The notes under the pieces are model-generated. The model was given only the letters and a program-made list of their open reading frames with translations, searched no databases and was not told where the DNA came from. From Sclerotinia nivalis (Eukaryota; Ascomycota; Leotiomycetes; Helotiales; Sclerotiniaceae): 64,000 bases of DNA. The first letter of the stretch is position 1. Every line of letters starts with the position of its first letter. Below, piece by piece: positions 46,662 through 56,809 of the stretch. Where the stretch lies: contig JAPEIS010000005.1 in the NCBI GenBank assembly GCA_029531795.1, forward strand, positions 1,486,001 through 1,550,000, given 5' to 3'. A program made the position numbers and the translations under genes.

Positions 46662-47465
46662 TCACTTGTTCTGCATCTCCACCACAACACGCATGATCTG
46701 TTCCATCTTCATCCTCACTACTAAGACTCTCTCGCCGTCTAACTCTCTCTGTTCTGCACTCCCCAAAGCCTCTATTCCCTCCGCCCTGCTCGGTTTCAAG
46801 ATAAGCAACGTCGCAGGATCTAACGACGCTTTTCCATCCACAATAATAACCAAATCCCTTAGCGTTGGTAAGACCGTAAACTCACGACATAAATCTTCGT
46901 CCCCAAGCCGCTCATTCGCCGTCTTTAGAAGCCTTTCCGTCTGCCCCTTAATCTTCTCATACGACCGCTTGTGAGCCCTCACAATGCCCTCCAAATCCGA
47001 ACTACTAAAACCCTCAGCTCCTATATATCTAGTAAAAAACCTAGTCTCTACAGTATTGGACGGAACAAGTTTAAACCACTCTCCATACACTCGATGCAAA
47101 ACCGCGACCTTTCGTCCCCTCGGCTCTGTCTCCCAGTTCCCTGTGACATCATAACACATTGATGCTTTCCCGCAAAAGCGTTGGAGCTCGGTCGTTGTGA
47201 GGTCATCGGACTTAAATAGTAAGGCTTGCAGAGAGAATGGGGGAAGTTCCAGGTCCTCGCGTGTTAAAGATGTGTAATTTGCTTCTTCAAAAGAGGCGCG
47301 CTCAAGAACCTCTAGAAGATTGGGGGAAGAGGTGCGGATCATGTCGTTGATATTTATTTGGGGAGCCCAGGGGTGAATGGCATTGTTGGTGTTCCAGGGA
47401 TGTTTCCATTTTGTCCAAGCAACTTCAACTTCTAATGCTGTCATAGTTGGGGTTTTGTGGTCCAT
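46662..47465 (-). CDS. Hypothetical protein, unrecognised
   Basis: An intact single-exon frame of 267 aa (a second Met at residue 8). It is mixed in charge, with no signal peptide, membrane helix or low-complexity run, as expected of a soluble globular protein. Noticeable segments are WTKWKHPWNTNNAIHPWAP, ELPPFSLQALLF and a helical C-terminus with RVLVVRMKMEQIMRVVVEM. I do not recognise a family. The length and even composition make a real gene likely; it sits among gene-poor stretches and may be restricted to this lineage. Confidence 0.6.
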   Translation of the reverse strand: MDHKTPTMTALEVEVAWTKWKHPWNTNNAIHPWAPQININDMIRTSSPNLLEVLERASFEEANYTSLTREDLELPPFSLQALLFKSDDLTTTELQRFCGKASMCYDVTGNWETEPRGRKVAVLHRVYGEWFKLVPSNTVETRFFTRYIGAEGFSSSDLEGIVRAHKRSYEKIKGQTERLLKTANERLGDEDLCREFTVLPTLRDLVIIVDGKASLDPATLLILKPSRAEGIEALGSAEQRELDGERVLVVRMKMEQIMRVVVEMQNK

Positions 47466-48646
47466 AGTTGTGGAAGATTTGGAAATGAAGCACCTAGACT
47501 GAAAAGAAGTATTTAATTAAGTAGTTGCTTGTGAGTAGAGCTGAGGTAGACGATACTACAATATACTTTAAAATGGCGAACCGCGAGCTGCGCCGCAATC
47601 CTTCACATAAGCCACTAAAAGTCACAACACCTGTGCCTTAATCACTTCTGTGGGTTATTAATAGCTAGCTTGATGCTCAGAAAAACCACGGAAAGCTGAC
47701 TGTTGATTACAGATGGTACCATGCAACATATTAATATAGGATTTCGAGGACGCGAAGATGTCTGTTTGTGTGATAGGTGCAAGGAATTTTGTCTTTCGGA
47801 GTCTGTAACCTTAAAGCTAAATTGAGAATATTTTATCGTGTGGACTACTTGGAGAGAAGAAGTACCTGATTGTAAAAATTTGTTCTCTAGATAAAACGAT
47901 AGCAAAGATAGAATCTATTGAGTTTTGGATGCATATGCACAGTTGTTGAGGAATTGCTCGCTTCAACGTCTTGGTGTTGAGAGCGCCGGTTATTTTCACG
48001 TGACCTCAAATCCTTCACAGATTAGGGTTAATGCTCTTCGATGAATCTGACATTCAGGATGAAGGTTTCAGTCAATATCATATCATTTCTTACACATTCA
48101 TACGAGTAGACTAATCCCTTGCTGACAGGAACAAACATTCTTGGGAAGGAATATGACATGTTAATTGGCCTCACAATCTCCTTAATTTCAATTCTGTGAG
48201 AGTATGCAGAACTCATTTGCTTTTCGTATTCGCACCTCCTACTGCCATTCGAGTTACTACATAACCTCAACCGACTTCAAAGCATGTATCTCTTCATTAG
48301 TCTAAATGGAGGCTGTGCATGAGATCTCGAACGCAGGGTTTCTCTCGAAATAAATCTTATGAAGGGCGCAGTGCCTCTTTTTTTGGACAGGAGCCGATCC
48401 TTAAGAACTGGTAGGAATATAATTCTATTTTAGACTTCGACCCCAAAAGTTTGAGATCAAGCAGAAGTATAAAGCCAGTGCTAATGCTGATGTATATCGT
48501 CTTTTTCTCATCCGTCCTATTTTCAGTCCTTACTTCCATCGACAACTCTACGAGAATCCATACCGTCACAGTCGTTACCATCAACTCCGGTATCAGAGCT
48601 TTTATCCTTTAAGTTTATTTACACTATTTAAACAATTTCCTTCAAA
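47466..48646. other. Intergenic region and promoter of the secreted protein gene
   Basis: No gene in 1.2 kb. A TATAAAG at 48468-48474 lies about 170 bp before the next start codon and is a good TATA-box candidate. Confidence 0.5.
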
Positions 48647-49444
48647 ATGAGAGTTGGGTCTTTTCTCGTCGCATTGCTCCCTATTCTGGGTGCACTAGCA
48701 GCTCCAACAGATATTACATCCAAGGGTCTTTCCACGCCCTCTACCGACCTTTCCAAGAGAGTCACTTATTCTGCTGCCTTTACCGCTGCGGTTGCCAAAG
48801 GCAAGACGCGATTCAACTCAATGACAGCTTTGGTCACCAAAGACGTTGAACGTGCATCAACGCAAGCTGCTACCAAGTCTGAATTGACAGAGCTTCCTGC
48901 CGCTGCTAAAGCTTTTGGAGAAGCTGCACCTCTTCTCCTCAGAACTCAAATGAAGTCCTTCCTGTCAATCGACGGAACAGCATCAGACTTCTACAATATC
49001 GAGCTGAAGAAAGGAAGCTCGGTTGCCTACGACTGCGATTACAACGTCAAGGACGGTGTTATCATTGTCAAAAACGTCGACAAAAAAGGTGTCAAAAGCG
49101 AACCATCCGAGGCAATGTTTTGGGAATATGGCGCGGTTGCAACTGCCAAGCAGGGAGCTGTTAAGAATCTCAAAGCATTCGGAGTCGATCAGATCACCAA
49201 CTCTGCCACCATTGCCCTTATAAAGGAAATTTATGCCGCGGCTAAAAAAGACCAACTCAAGGACGATATAACACTCGCTTCTGGCACGGATGGTTTCTAT
49301 GCAATTCTTGGTTCTGAGAATGGATCATTTGCTCCATACATGCTTGGTGATCATCCTGTTAGTCTTGGAAAGAAGACAATCTCATCTATCCTAGTAATTA
49401 AAGGGGCCAAGCACGACCTTCTTCTGAAGCTTTCTTCTGTTTAA
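48647..49444 (+). CDS. Secreted protein of unknown function
   Basis: A single-exon 265-aa protein. It starts with a clear signal peptide (VGSFLVALLPILGALAAP, cleavage near residue 19), then a short propeptide ending in a Kex2-type Lys-Arg at about residues 37-38. The mature part is Ala/Lys-rich with few cysteines and reads as a globular alpha/beta protein (SSVAYDCDYNVKDGVIIVKN, LASGTDGFYAILGSENGSF). No catalytic motif is seen. Candidate roles are a wall-associated protein or a host-interaction protein; both are inference. Confidence 0.75.
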   Translation: MRVGSFLVALLPILGALAAPTDITSKGLSTPSTDLSKRVTYSAAFTAAVAKGKTRFNSMTALVTKDVERASTQAATKSELTELPAAAKAFGEAAPLLLRTQMKSFLSIDGTASDFYNIELKKGSSVAYDCDYNVKDGVIIVKNVDKKGVKSEPSEAMFWEYGAVATAKQGAVKNLKAFGVDQITNSATIALIKEIYAAAKKDQLKDDITLASGTDGFYAILGSENGSFAPYMLGDHPVSLGKKTISSILVIKGAKHDLLLKLSSV

Positions 49445-51631
49445 TATCTGCTTGGAATAGAACATGAACGGCAGAACATTGACCATAGCATCCTTTCAGA
49501 GTTTTTTGGCCGGTTGATAAGAATTTTTGTCTGTGTGTTTACGTACCTGGAATGGGATGCCTTTTTTGTACCTTTCTCCTTTTGCTGTTGTGTTGGAATC
49601 ATTGTACTTCTAGAATTTTATACTCAAAAATATATTACGAGCAAGCTAGTAATTGAATATATCTCTACATGAGCTTTAAATAGAGCAATTGAATTGTAAC
49701 TTGGATATACAGTTTGGCTTTAGGCTAGAAATTTCAGCTGTAAATCCTCAACAAGCATCTTCCAATCATCCTCCGTAGTCCCAAACATCTCCAAATTTAA
49801 CATATCTGCAAAAACGCTGAGTCAAAAGTGTGCCAAGAATACCAATGAAACTCTCAACCATCCCTGCCAACCTTCTTCTTCTGGCGAAAAGCGCTGTTAT
49901 TTTACCTTCGGGCGCAGGTAGATAACCGCCTTTACCCATACATCTTCAGTCTCGTTATATTGATTGGGATGACCAGTACTATTGATGAAGTTGACGATTG
50001 GAGAGAAGTGGAGTGGTAAACTGCTAGTTTACAAAATCGAGTTTAGCTCAATGATTAGCAATGGCAAGAAGTGAGCAGAACGAGGGGAGCAAAGCAACAG
50101 AAAGCGCTGATGGAGATAGAAACCGGTGTGAAGATGAGGTACCATTCACAGGGACAACCTGATCCGCCGCTAACCATACAGAATCTTCGGAAGCATTTAA
50201 TTAGGTAGAATAGTATTTTATAAAATACCTTTCGAGTAGATTTTTATAGGTATCAACCCAATCTGTGTATGAGGTTGGTTCCGTGCAGCTCCTCTAAGAT
50301 TATCCCTACTCCTTCATAAACTATTGAAATTACAAATTAATCTTCAATATAATCAGTCATGCTTGTATATCAATCTTGACCAGAACCCTCTTGCTCATTG
50401 TTATCAGTACTCTCTCTCGACATCCTTCTTCCCTTCTTCCTTAACGTGAAGGGGCTTTTCGCAAAGCATTCGAAGTATCATAGGCTTGATCTTTAATTTC
50501 CTTTTGTCCATTAATTCCATTGCCATCAATTATGCGATAAGCATCCCTTCCAAGCCGCAAGTCCGCTTCTTTGAAGTACTTCTCCAGGCTACAGCGCACT
50601 TTTCGAGGAGCAGCCAGGAAAGAGGACATTTTGGCTAGTAGCAGGAATAAGAAAAAGCAGGTAGTTGGACTTTATCGAAAAAGTACTAGACTTACGTCGA
50701 AGGGAGCAGTGTGCGTCCGAGCCATTAATATGACCATTGTAGGAGAATCTTGTAAAAAGCCTTTTAATGACATACGCTCCTCCTTCCCATGGCCCAGTTG
50801 GTCGATCCTGTTACCACAAGTATTGCAACCTGATGTGGAAACATATGCCTTATTGAACCAGATGTGTCTCTGCACTGATGTTGTTTGGCGCTCCTCTGCT
50901 TAAAAATTATGATTTGAAGATTCAAGACATATTTGAGACTTCGTTTCCTTGTGATTCTCAATTTCGAGTATTTGTTCGATCGATTGGAAGGGAATTTGAG
51001 AAAGATTATTTGAAATTTCCCACCTAAATTTTAAGAAATTCCGATACGGAGCCATCGAGGAAGTTATTCTCTGAAATCTATACAGTCATTTGAGGATACC
51101 AGCTTCGTCATTAGCCTGGCTGTACCAAACCTAGAATATTCATTTTATGGAACACAACTAAATAAAGGTGTATTGATTAAGTGGTTGAATAAGCAAGATA
51201 ACCCTCAATTACTCGCAAGGCTGAATGAATTCTAAAATGTATATCATGTATTCCCAAAACGTAAGTTGATAATTGATCCTAAAGAAATATTAGCTGGTGG
51301 TCAACACGTACGAAGATAGCTAGTACGAGAATATATCCACCGAACACACTAGAGTCCAGGCATCATCAAATGCCCGATTTAAATTAACAAAAGTACTGCG
51401 CTTCCAGAATAAAAATCGAGTGTCCCAACACAATGTTGTTCAAGAACGATAATCCAAAATTCTCTTTCAATTGATCGGATTACCCAAGTAAGTCTTCCAC
51501 CAACATAGAGACCTTCTTGTGTTAGTACAACGCGCTGCACATCCTACAGAGTCAGGTTCGGCTTGTAACGGAGCGAATTTCCAAAACAACATCATTCAAT
51601 AAGGCGATAAAATCTCGAAGCGATTGTTACC
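49445..51631. other. Intergenic region with ambiguous short coding signals
   Basis: 2.2 kb. Protein-like minus-strand segments lie at 49719-50030 (separate entry). A 62-codon minus frame at 50441-50629 (SSFLAAPRKVRCSLEKYFKE) is the only other plausible one. AT-rich tracts elsewhere show nothing. Confidence 0.4.
49719..50030 (-). other. Possible small gene or remnant, structure unresolved
   Basis: Three protein-like stretches in different frames: HFSPIVNFINSTGHPNQYNE continuing to VIYLRPKVK; an ATG-started 57-codon frame MGKGGYLPAPEGKITALFAR; and MFGTTEDDWKMLVEDLQLKF ending at 49719. Candidate splice signals (GTATGG, GTAAAA, TTTGCAG) exist but no single join uses all three. This could be a short spliced gene or a frameshifted remnant. 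Confidence 0.3.
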
Positions 51632-52112
51632 ATGTCCAGCTCACCTACCATCGACGAGCCCACTGTCTCTCCGTCCAATCCCCCAGAACTTTCCTCTACA
51701 CCCCAACCCTGGCTTTTTCACCCAAGGTCCTTGTACTCACTCCTCCGCCACTTCCTTCAGCCGGGCTCCCCTCTTCCACTCGCTAAACTCGCGTACATGG
51801 GCTCCAGCCTACTTACCAAGAGATACTAGCTGGACAACTAATCTATGGAACCAATTTTCCTGTTTATAGAAGACATTCACTGCATACGGTTACCAGGCCA
51901 GTATTCTGGCAGTAGCAATATTCATGAGAATACTTTTAGCTTTGGATTTTTGAATTTCGACATATCATTGCAACACATATGTCAAATTCTAGGTGCTCTT
52001 GTGCCTGGACGACGACTTGTAGAAGCTGCATGGGTGGCCGGATGAGAATATATGTTGTCAAACAGCATTTGACCTCTGGAATGAGGTGCCTGAAATGAAT
52101 GTTTGTGGCAGG
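51632..52112 (+). pseudogene. Possible gene remnant
   Basis: Starts with a 65-codon frame (SSSPTIDEPTVSPSNPPEL, then LAKLAYMGSSLLTKRY). Protein-like pieces continue in changing frames: FTAYGYQASILAVAIFMRI (membrane-like), then HGWPDENICCQTAFDLWNEV and PEMNVCGRFV. Stops lie between them and no consistent introns are found. Family unrecognised. Confidence 0.3.
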
Positions 52113-52312
52113 TTTGTGTAATGAAACGTCATACAATAGCAATCCCTGCTAACTATGGATCTTCAAGACCCATTGTTCCAAAGTAGAGCATTTTTGAATG
52201 GTGATGAGAAGTCAGTATATTGTTCTTGACATTCAAGTAAGATTTAACTAAATCAAACTTAGGATAGAGCTAACAATTCCATTGAGCCACTACGACGGTG
52301 TTACCGGCACAC

Positions 52313-52798
52313 TTAGCGAGCTTTCTCGGATGATAACTGAAGCTTCTTAGCTACGAAGTTTGAACATGGATATAACCTACAATGCCCGGTTGCTTGTCCG
52401 GAAGGACATACGAGGTGACGTGGGACTTGAACCCCAGAGATAAAGCCAGGGTCTTGAGGCTTCTTAGGCTTGGCTGGGCGATGCGGATGATCAGGGAAAA
52501 CATTTTCTTTGTGGGATTTGATTTGTAACATAGGAGACTTAAAGTACATGAAGAATAAACATTTGGGTGGAAGAGAGCTTACACACTGACGCAGTTGACG
52601 GGAAAAGGGCAAAGCAAAATAGTGTGATAAAAAAGGCATGTACGCCAAAAAGTAATGCAGACGGGGAGAAACAAATTGGACATTTTTATACGTCCCCAAA
52701 CAAGTGAGAATTAATGGCGACGAAGGATAAGACAAATACAAGATATATCTTCTCATTTCATTTTGTAATCGACACTCCGGTCCTGTCTCAACATGCAT
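52313..52798 (-). CDS. Hypothetical protein, doubtful
   Basis: A 161-codon frame. The last 60 residues (HRPAKPKKPQDPGFISGVQV, then CPSGQATGHCRLYPC) look like real protein with paired cysteines. The N-terminal part looks like read-through of non-coding sequence, and a GTAAGC donor and CTTTAAG acceptor within it suggest an intron near 52531-52585. I cannot fix the start. Unknown function. Confidence 0.3.
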   Translation of the reverse strand: MHVETGPECRLQNEMRRYILYLSYPSSPLILTCLGTYKNVQFVSPRLHYFLAYMPFLSHYFALPFSRQLRQCVSSLPPKCLFFMYFKSPMLQIKSHKENVFPDHPHRPAKPKKPQDPGFISGVQVPRHLVCPSGQATGHCRLYPCSNFVAKKLQLSSEKAR

Positions 52799-52964
52799 TT
52801 CTTTCTAAACATTGACAAACCTAGTTTAGTTCAATCTGTCCCCACACGATTGGAATAGAGAAAACCATGAATTGCGTTGTACGTTTACTTGTCGGGACTG
52901 CCACGATGCCGCACTCGATCCTGCATCTCTGTCAATACTTGTCTCGTAACGAAATGGATCAAAG

Positions 52965-53576
52965 TTACTTGCCTGGTGTAACCCCTTTACCAAATCCAAA
53001 TATTCTAAACAGAGCACGAACAGGCCAAAAGGTTCCAAATTTCACAGCTAGTGCTGCCCAGACTACGAAACCGCTGACATATGGGTGCTGGCGAACGATA
53101 GGCCCCACAATGTCTAACAAAGATCTTGCAGACTGGCTAGGATCTTCAAGAGCTCTCATACCAGCTTGCTTCGCAGTGTTCAAGTGTCTTGGAGTATCTT
53201 GATATAATTGTCCTGCCGCAACCTTCGCAGTGCCCAGATGTCTGGGAGCATCTTGATATAACTGCCGTGCCGCAACCTTCGCAGTGCCCAGATGTCTGGG
53301 AGCATCTTGATATAACTGCCGTGCCGCAACCTTCGCAGTGCCCAGATATCTGGGAGCATCTTGATATAGCTGCCGTGCCACTACTTTGGACCGCTGTATG
53401 AGGATTGGCGTTTTCTCTACAGCAGAGTTGAGAGCAGGTTGAATCTTAGCAGCAACTGTTACGGCAGCCTCTTTCCCACTTTCATATGCCCCTGGAGCCT
53501 TGTCGAGTACATAATGAACTGTCTTTTGAGCTTCTACCATAGCTTTCGCATAGAGTGTTGATGAACTGTCGGCCAT
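52965..53576 (-). CDS. Tandem-repeat amphipathic protein
   Basis: A single-exon 203-aa protein. Residues 65-136 are four copies of an 18-residue unit, consensus VAARQLYQDAPRHLGTAK. Eighteen residues make exactly five helical turns, so the block should form a continuous amphipathic helix. The N-terminus is also helical (AKAMVEAQKTVHYVLDKAPG). Near the C-terminus is a hydrophobic stretch (YVSGFVVWAALAVKFGTFW) followed by basic residues. Similar repeated amphipathic helices bind lipid surfaces in apolipoprotein or perilipin-like proteins; a lipid-droplet or membrane-surface role is inference. No family is recognised. Confidence 0.75.
   Translation of the reverse strand: MADSSSTLYAKAMVEAQKTVHYVLDKAPGAYESGKEAAVTVAAKIQPALNSAVEKTPILIQRSKVVARQLYQDAPRYLGTAKVAARQLYQDAPRHLGTAKVAARQLYQDAPRHLGTAKVAAGQLYQDTPRHLNTAKQAGMRALEDPSQSARSLLDIVGPIVRQHPYVSGFVVWAALAVKFGTFWPVRALFRIFGFGKGVTPGK
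53169..53384 (-). repeat. Four 54-bp coding tandem repeats
   Basis: 54-bp units within the gene above. The two central copies are nearly identical in DNA and the outer copies have diverged a little. This pattern points to recent expansion by slippage or unequal crossover. Confidence 0.9.
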
Positions 53577-54174
53577 GACTGTTGTATCCTGATTGTAGAT
53601 GAGAGGTAATTCTGAATTTTGAAAAAGATAAAGTCAGACCTTGAGGCAGACACAACATTGAAAAGATGACACCGCATACTCCCCTACTGCGGGGTAGCAC
53701 AACCTACACCTCCACTCCTTTTACAGTTATGCAGTAGGAGACCATGTGGCTTGATTTCAACCACTCGATCAACATTTCAAATGGTATAGAGGCTGTTGAA
53801 TTGGTTGTGATGTACAAGGGCAAAAAAACACCTGTTGAAGGTATACTCGTGTGTTGATTGGTGTCAAGTTCATCTCAAACTCAAGCCCGGAGCCCGGAGC
53901 CCGGAGCACAGACCCTTGAACCCCCAAGCTACCTAAGATTGAAATTCAAATTGGGGGCGGCCGCCAGTCCGATACCCCTGAAACTAAGAAACTTGCTACT
54001 GTATTTCCCCAAATTTACTGGGTGTCAATCTTCCAATCTTGCTCCACCCCCTCTTATCTCTAGTCAATTGTCTCAACACATCCCACTTCTTACTCAATTG
54101 CATCTTTCTTTCGAAAACATAATATCACAATGCGCTTTTGGTCTTTGTAGAGTACATCAATGCGATAATCCACA
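53577..54174. promoter_or_regulatory. Divergent promoter region
   Basis: 598 bases between two divergent starts. It has a GAGCCCG-type triple repeat at about 53885-53906 and a NotI-like GCGGCCGC at 53957-53964. No gene is seen. Confidence 0.45.
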
Positions 54175-55012
54175 ATGGCAACCACTATTCACGAAACGCC
54201 AGAGTGGGAGACTCCAACACGGAAACAATCTTTCCTTAGCAAACATAATCTCTTCTCAAAACCGAAATCGACACTTCCCACCACGAAAGAGGGATCTTCG
54301 GATTCATTGGGTAATGCTGTTGCGACAGGAACCTCTGGAAAGCCTACATTAACTGAGAGATTCAATCATGTGTTGCCTGGAAATCGCACATACTTTGGAA
54401 GGAGTCGCAAAGTATTCTTGTTGATTGTGGGAGGAATAATCGTATTATTACTTGCGTTGATTCTTGGATTGGGACTTGGTCTTGGGCTGAAGCATTCATC
54501 GTATGTGTATTTAACAATCTATTGTTGATCAATTGCTCATTATTCCGCAATTCTTCGTGTGCATGAATTCAACTTGCGCAACAAGTCAATTCTGCTACTT
54601 ATACTGTGCAATTGGTCGACATCAAGTACTAATCTGCAAATAAAGGTTGAAAGCACTACCTCTTCCTTCAAATGGTGGGATATTCACAGGAGATCTCACA
54701 TACTATGCACCAGGTCTCGGCGCATGTGGGATTACATCCTCGTCGACCGAATCCATCTGCGCCGTATCCCACATCATCTTTGATGCCGCTTCAACCAGTT
54801 CAAACCCCAATGCCAATCCTCTCTGCGGAAAAAAGATCAGGATAACTCGACAGAAAGATTCGGGTGCAGGAAATAATACAGTCGACGTAACGGTTGTAGA
54901 TAGATGTATTGGATGCAAAGCCGAGGATTTGGATTTAAGCATAACGGTTTTCGAAAAATTGGCGCTAGAAGCACAGGGTAGAGTCACTGGAAGCTGGGCT
55001 TGGCTACAGTGA
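54175..55012 (+). CDS. Membrane-anchored RlpA-like double-psi beta-barrel protein
   Basis: Exons are 54175-54500 and 54646-55012, giving 230 aa. The 145-nt intron (GTATGT, ACTAAT branch) joins KHSS to LKALPLP. The N-terminal 75 residues are polar and cytosolic-like, followed by a membrane helix (VFLLIVGGIIVLLLALILGL) and a short linker. The C-terminal 110 residues are a double-psi beta-barrel: GDLTYYAPGLGACG, NPLCGKKIRI, VTVVDRCIGC and DLDLSITVFEKLA. This fold occurs in expansins, barwin and bacterial RlpA and often binds cell-wall polysaccharide. The layout is a type II membrane protein with the barrel outside. Catalytic activity is not expected. Confidence 0.85.
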
Positions 55013-55587
55013 GCTGCAATGCAGGACAATTTTTAAGCGATGGCATTTAATATTAAGATACCCCGGACTTTTATCTTCTTTTGGGCAGGGCTTGGTATAT
55101 GATTCAGGATGGATTGTGGTTTTATTAATTTGGCGACGGAGATACCCTTGGTTTTTGGTATGATTTGGATCAGACTTCTTTGATAAGATAAACGGGTACA
55201 TAATGTTGTGAATGCCTGATCTTGTCAATATTTCCAGTCTTGTGGTGCTTTGAGGCTTTCCATAATCGGAATGCAAGTATGCCACATTAGAACTCTTGGA
55301 ATCACTCAAATATAAAGCAATGGTTTTGCCAGCCTCTGATTAAGAGCGAATTCAGTTATTTACTCTCGTGTCTATGTTATGAAGTGAATGGACTGTGATT
55401 ACAATGATAGTTTGCTGCTCCTCCTATTCTGAATCACCTTGCTGGATACTTATTCTTGTTAAACTATAGCTTATGAATGCGCTCACTTCTATTTTTCCCT
55501 TTCTTATTCTCCCGCAATTCTCAGCACAAACAGAATCTCAGCTATCTTCAACATCCCAATTCGAACCATCAAACCAAGTTCGAATAT
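55013..55587. other. Intergenic spacer
   Basis: 575 bases between the double-psi barrel gene and the small secreted protein gene. No gene is recognised. Confidence 0.5.
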
Positions 55588-55908
55588 ATGCATGCAACCA
55601 TCACCATGCACCTCTCAATCACTCCCCTCATCTCCCTCATCCTTACTCTAACCCTTCTCACTCTCACCCCAAATCCCTTCGTATCTGCCGTCTGCGACAC
55701 AACCTGCAACAGCGCGCTTGTCCGTACCAATCAACAACAAGGGGTTGGAAAACTACGTCGAGCATTGGGGATGAGAGTTGTGGGATCTAGAGACATGGAT
55801 GTTGGTATTGTTGTGCCTGTGAGGGATGACGATGATGCACTTGGAGTGGTGGGGGAGAAAGGAGAGGAGTTGGTAGATGGGTTGAAGCGAAGAAAGGATC
55901 AAAAATGA
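55588..55908 (+). CDS. Small secreted protein
   Basis: About 106 aa from the Met at 55588 (or 100 aa from 55606). A strong hydrophobic signal peptide (LISLILTLTLLTLTPNPFVS) ends near SAVCDTTC. The mature part is about 75 residues, with two cysteines close to its start and an acidic, then basic end (RDDDDALGVVGEKGEELVDG). The frame extends upstream to 55477 but that part reads like a 5' leader. Unrecognised; small secreted proteins of this kind are often lineage-specific. Confidence 0.5.
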   Translation: MHATITMHLSITPLISLILTLTLLTLTPNPFVSAVCDTTCNSALVRTNQQQGVGKLRRALGMRVVGSRDMDVGIVVPVRDDDDALGVVGEKGEELVDGLKRRKDQK

Positions 55909-56809
55909 CAAAGAACATTGAGATTGCTGGTTAGGGGGGAGAGATTAGAGAGGAAGCTAGTTTACATTTTGTATTTTTTGAATATCAGCATTCTCTAATG
56001 GAAAAGTGGGGGGGGGGGGGGGTGTATGCTATGAGAGGATCAGATATATGAGTACATTTTGGTTATTAAGGAAGGCATAGATACGGAGGGCAGATACACA
56101 TATACCTCGTTCTTTTTTCACGCGAGAGATAGGTTGGTCTAAAGTTCGAGGCAGGTGGAATTTGGAAAGTATAGGTGAGCCTAAGATTATCCTATGTATC
56201 ATCTATTCCTAATCAATCTTTAAGAAACTCCCTCACCATATCAATAACCACTCTAACCACTTCAAATAAGCTTGAAGCCCAAGAAGAGATGAGAAAATAC
56301 ATGAAATCACGTGGCAACACACACGTGCTCCTCCAAGTGGATTCCAACTTTAGCTTCTCATCTTACCATTAATAACCCTTGTTAAAATGGAGCTCCCCCA
56401 CAGTTGAAACAGTTGTACTCCGTGCGGCCCGACAAGCACTAGAAAAGTACACGACGCCTCAACATCATCCGTCTCGAGCTTTGGTGGTGTATAAAAGCTT
56501 GGCATCACTCCTCATTATTTACACTTTTGTACACAGTTAGCTCTTTCGTTGAAATCATATTTTGCTTCATCTTTTTTATAAACGGATCTCAAAGTGGTTT
56601 GATTTACGGTTACTGTATTCATTTTTGGACAGTTTTGAGTTTACTTGACACGGATTGTATTTACATTTGACACAGCTGGTTTGTATCTCCCCCTCCTCCT
56701 TATACAGTCTTTCCCTTACATTTTTACAGATATTGAATTTTCAAGCAATTTTAGACAACTTTGAATATATTCTTCCATACAACAATATCCACCTAAAGAA
56801 TCATTAAAT
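55909..56809. promoter_or_regulatory. Upstream region of the PI-PLC-like gene
   Basis: A TATAAAA at 56490-56496 is a good TATA box, about 310 bp before the next start. A run of about 14 G lies near 56008-56022. No gene is supported in the 900 bases. Confidence 0.5.
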
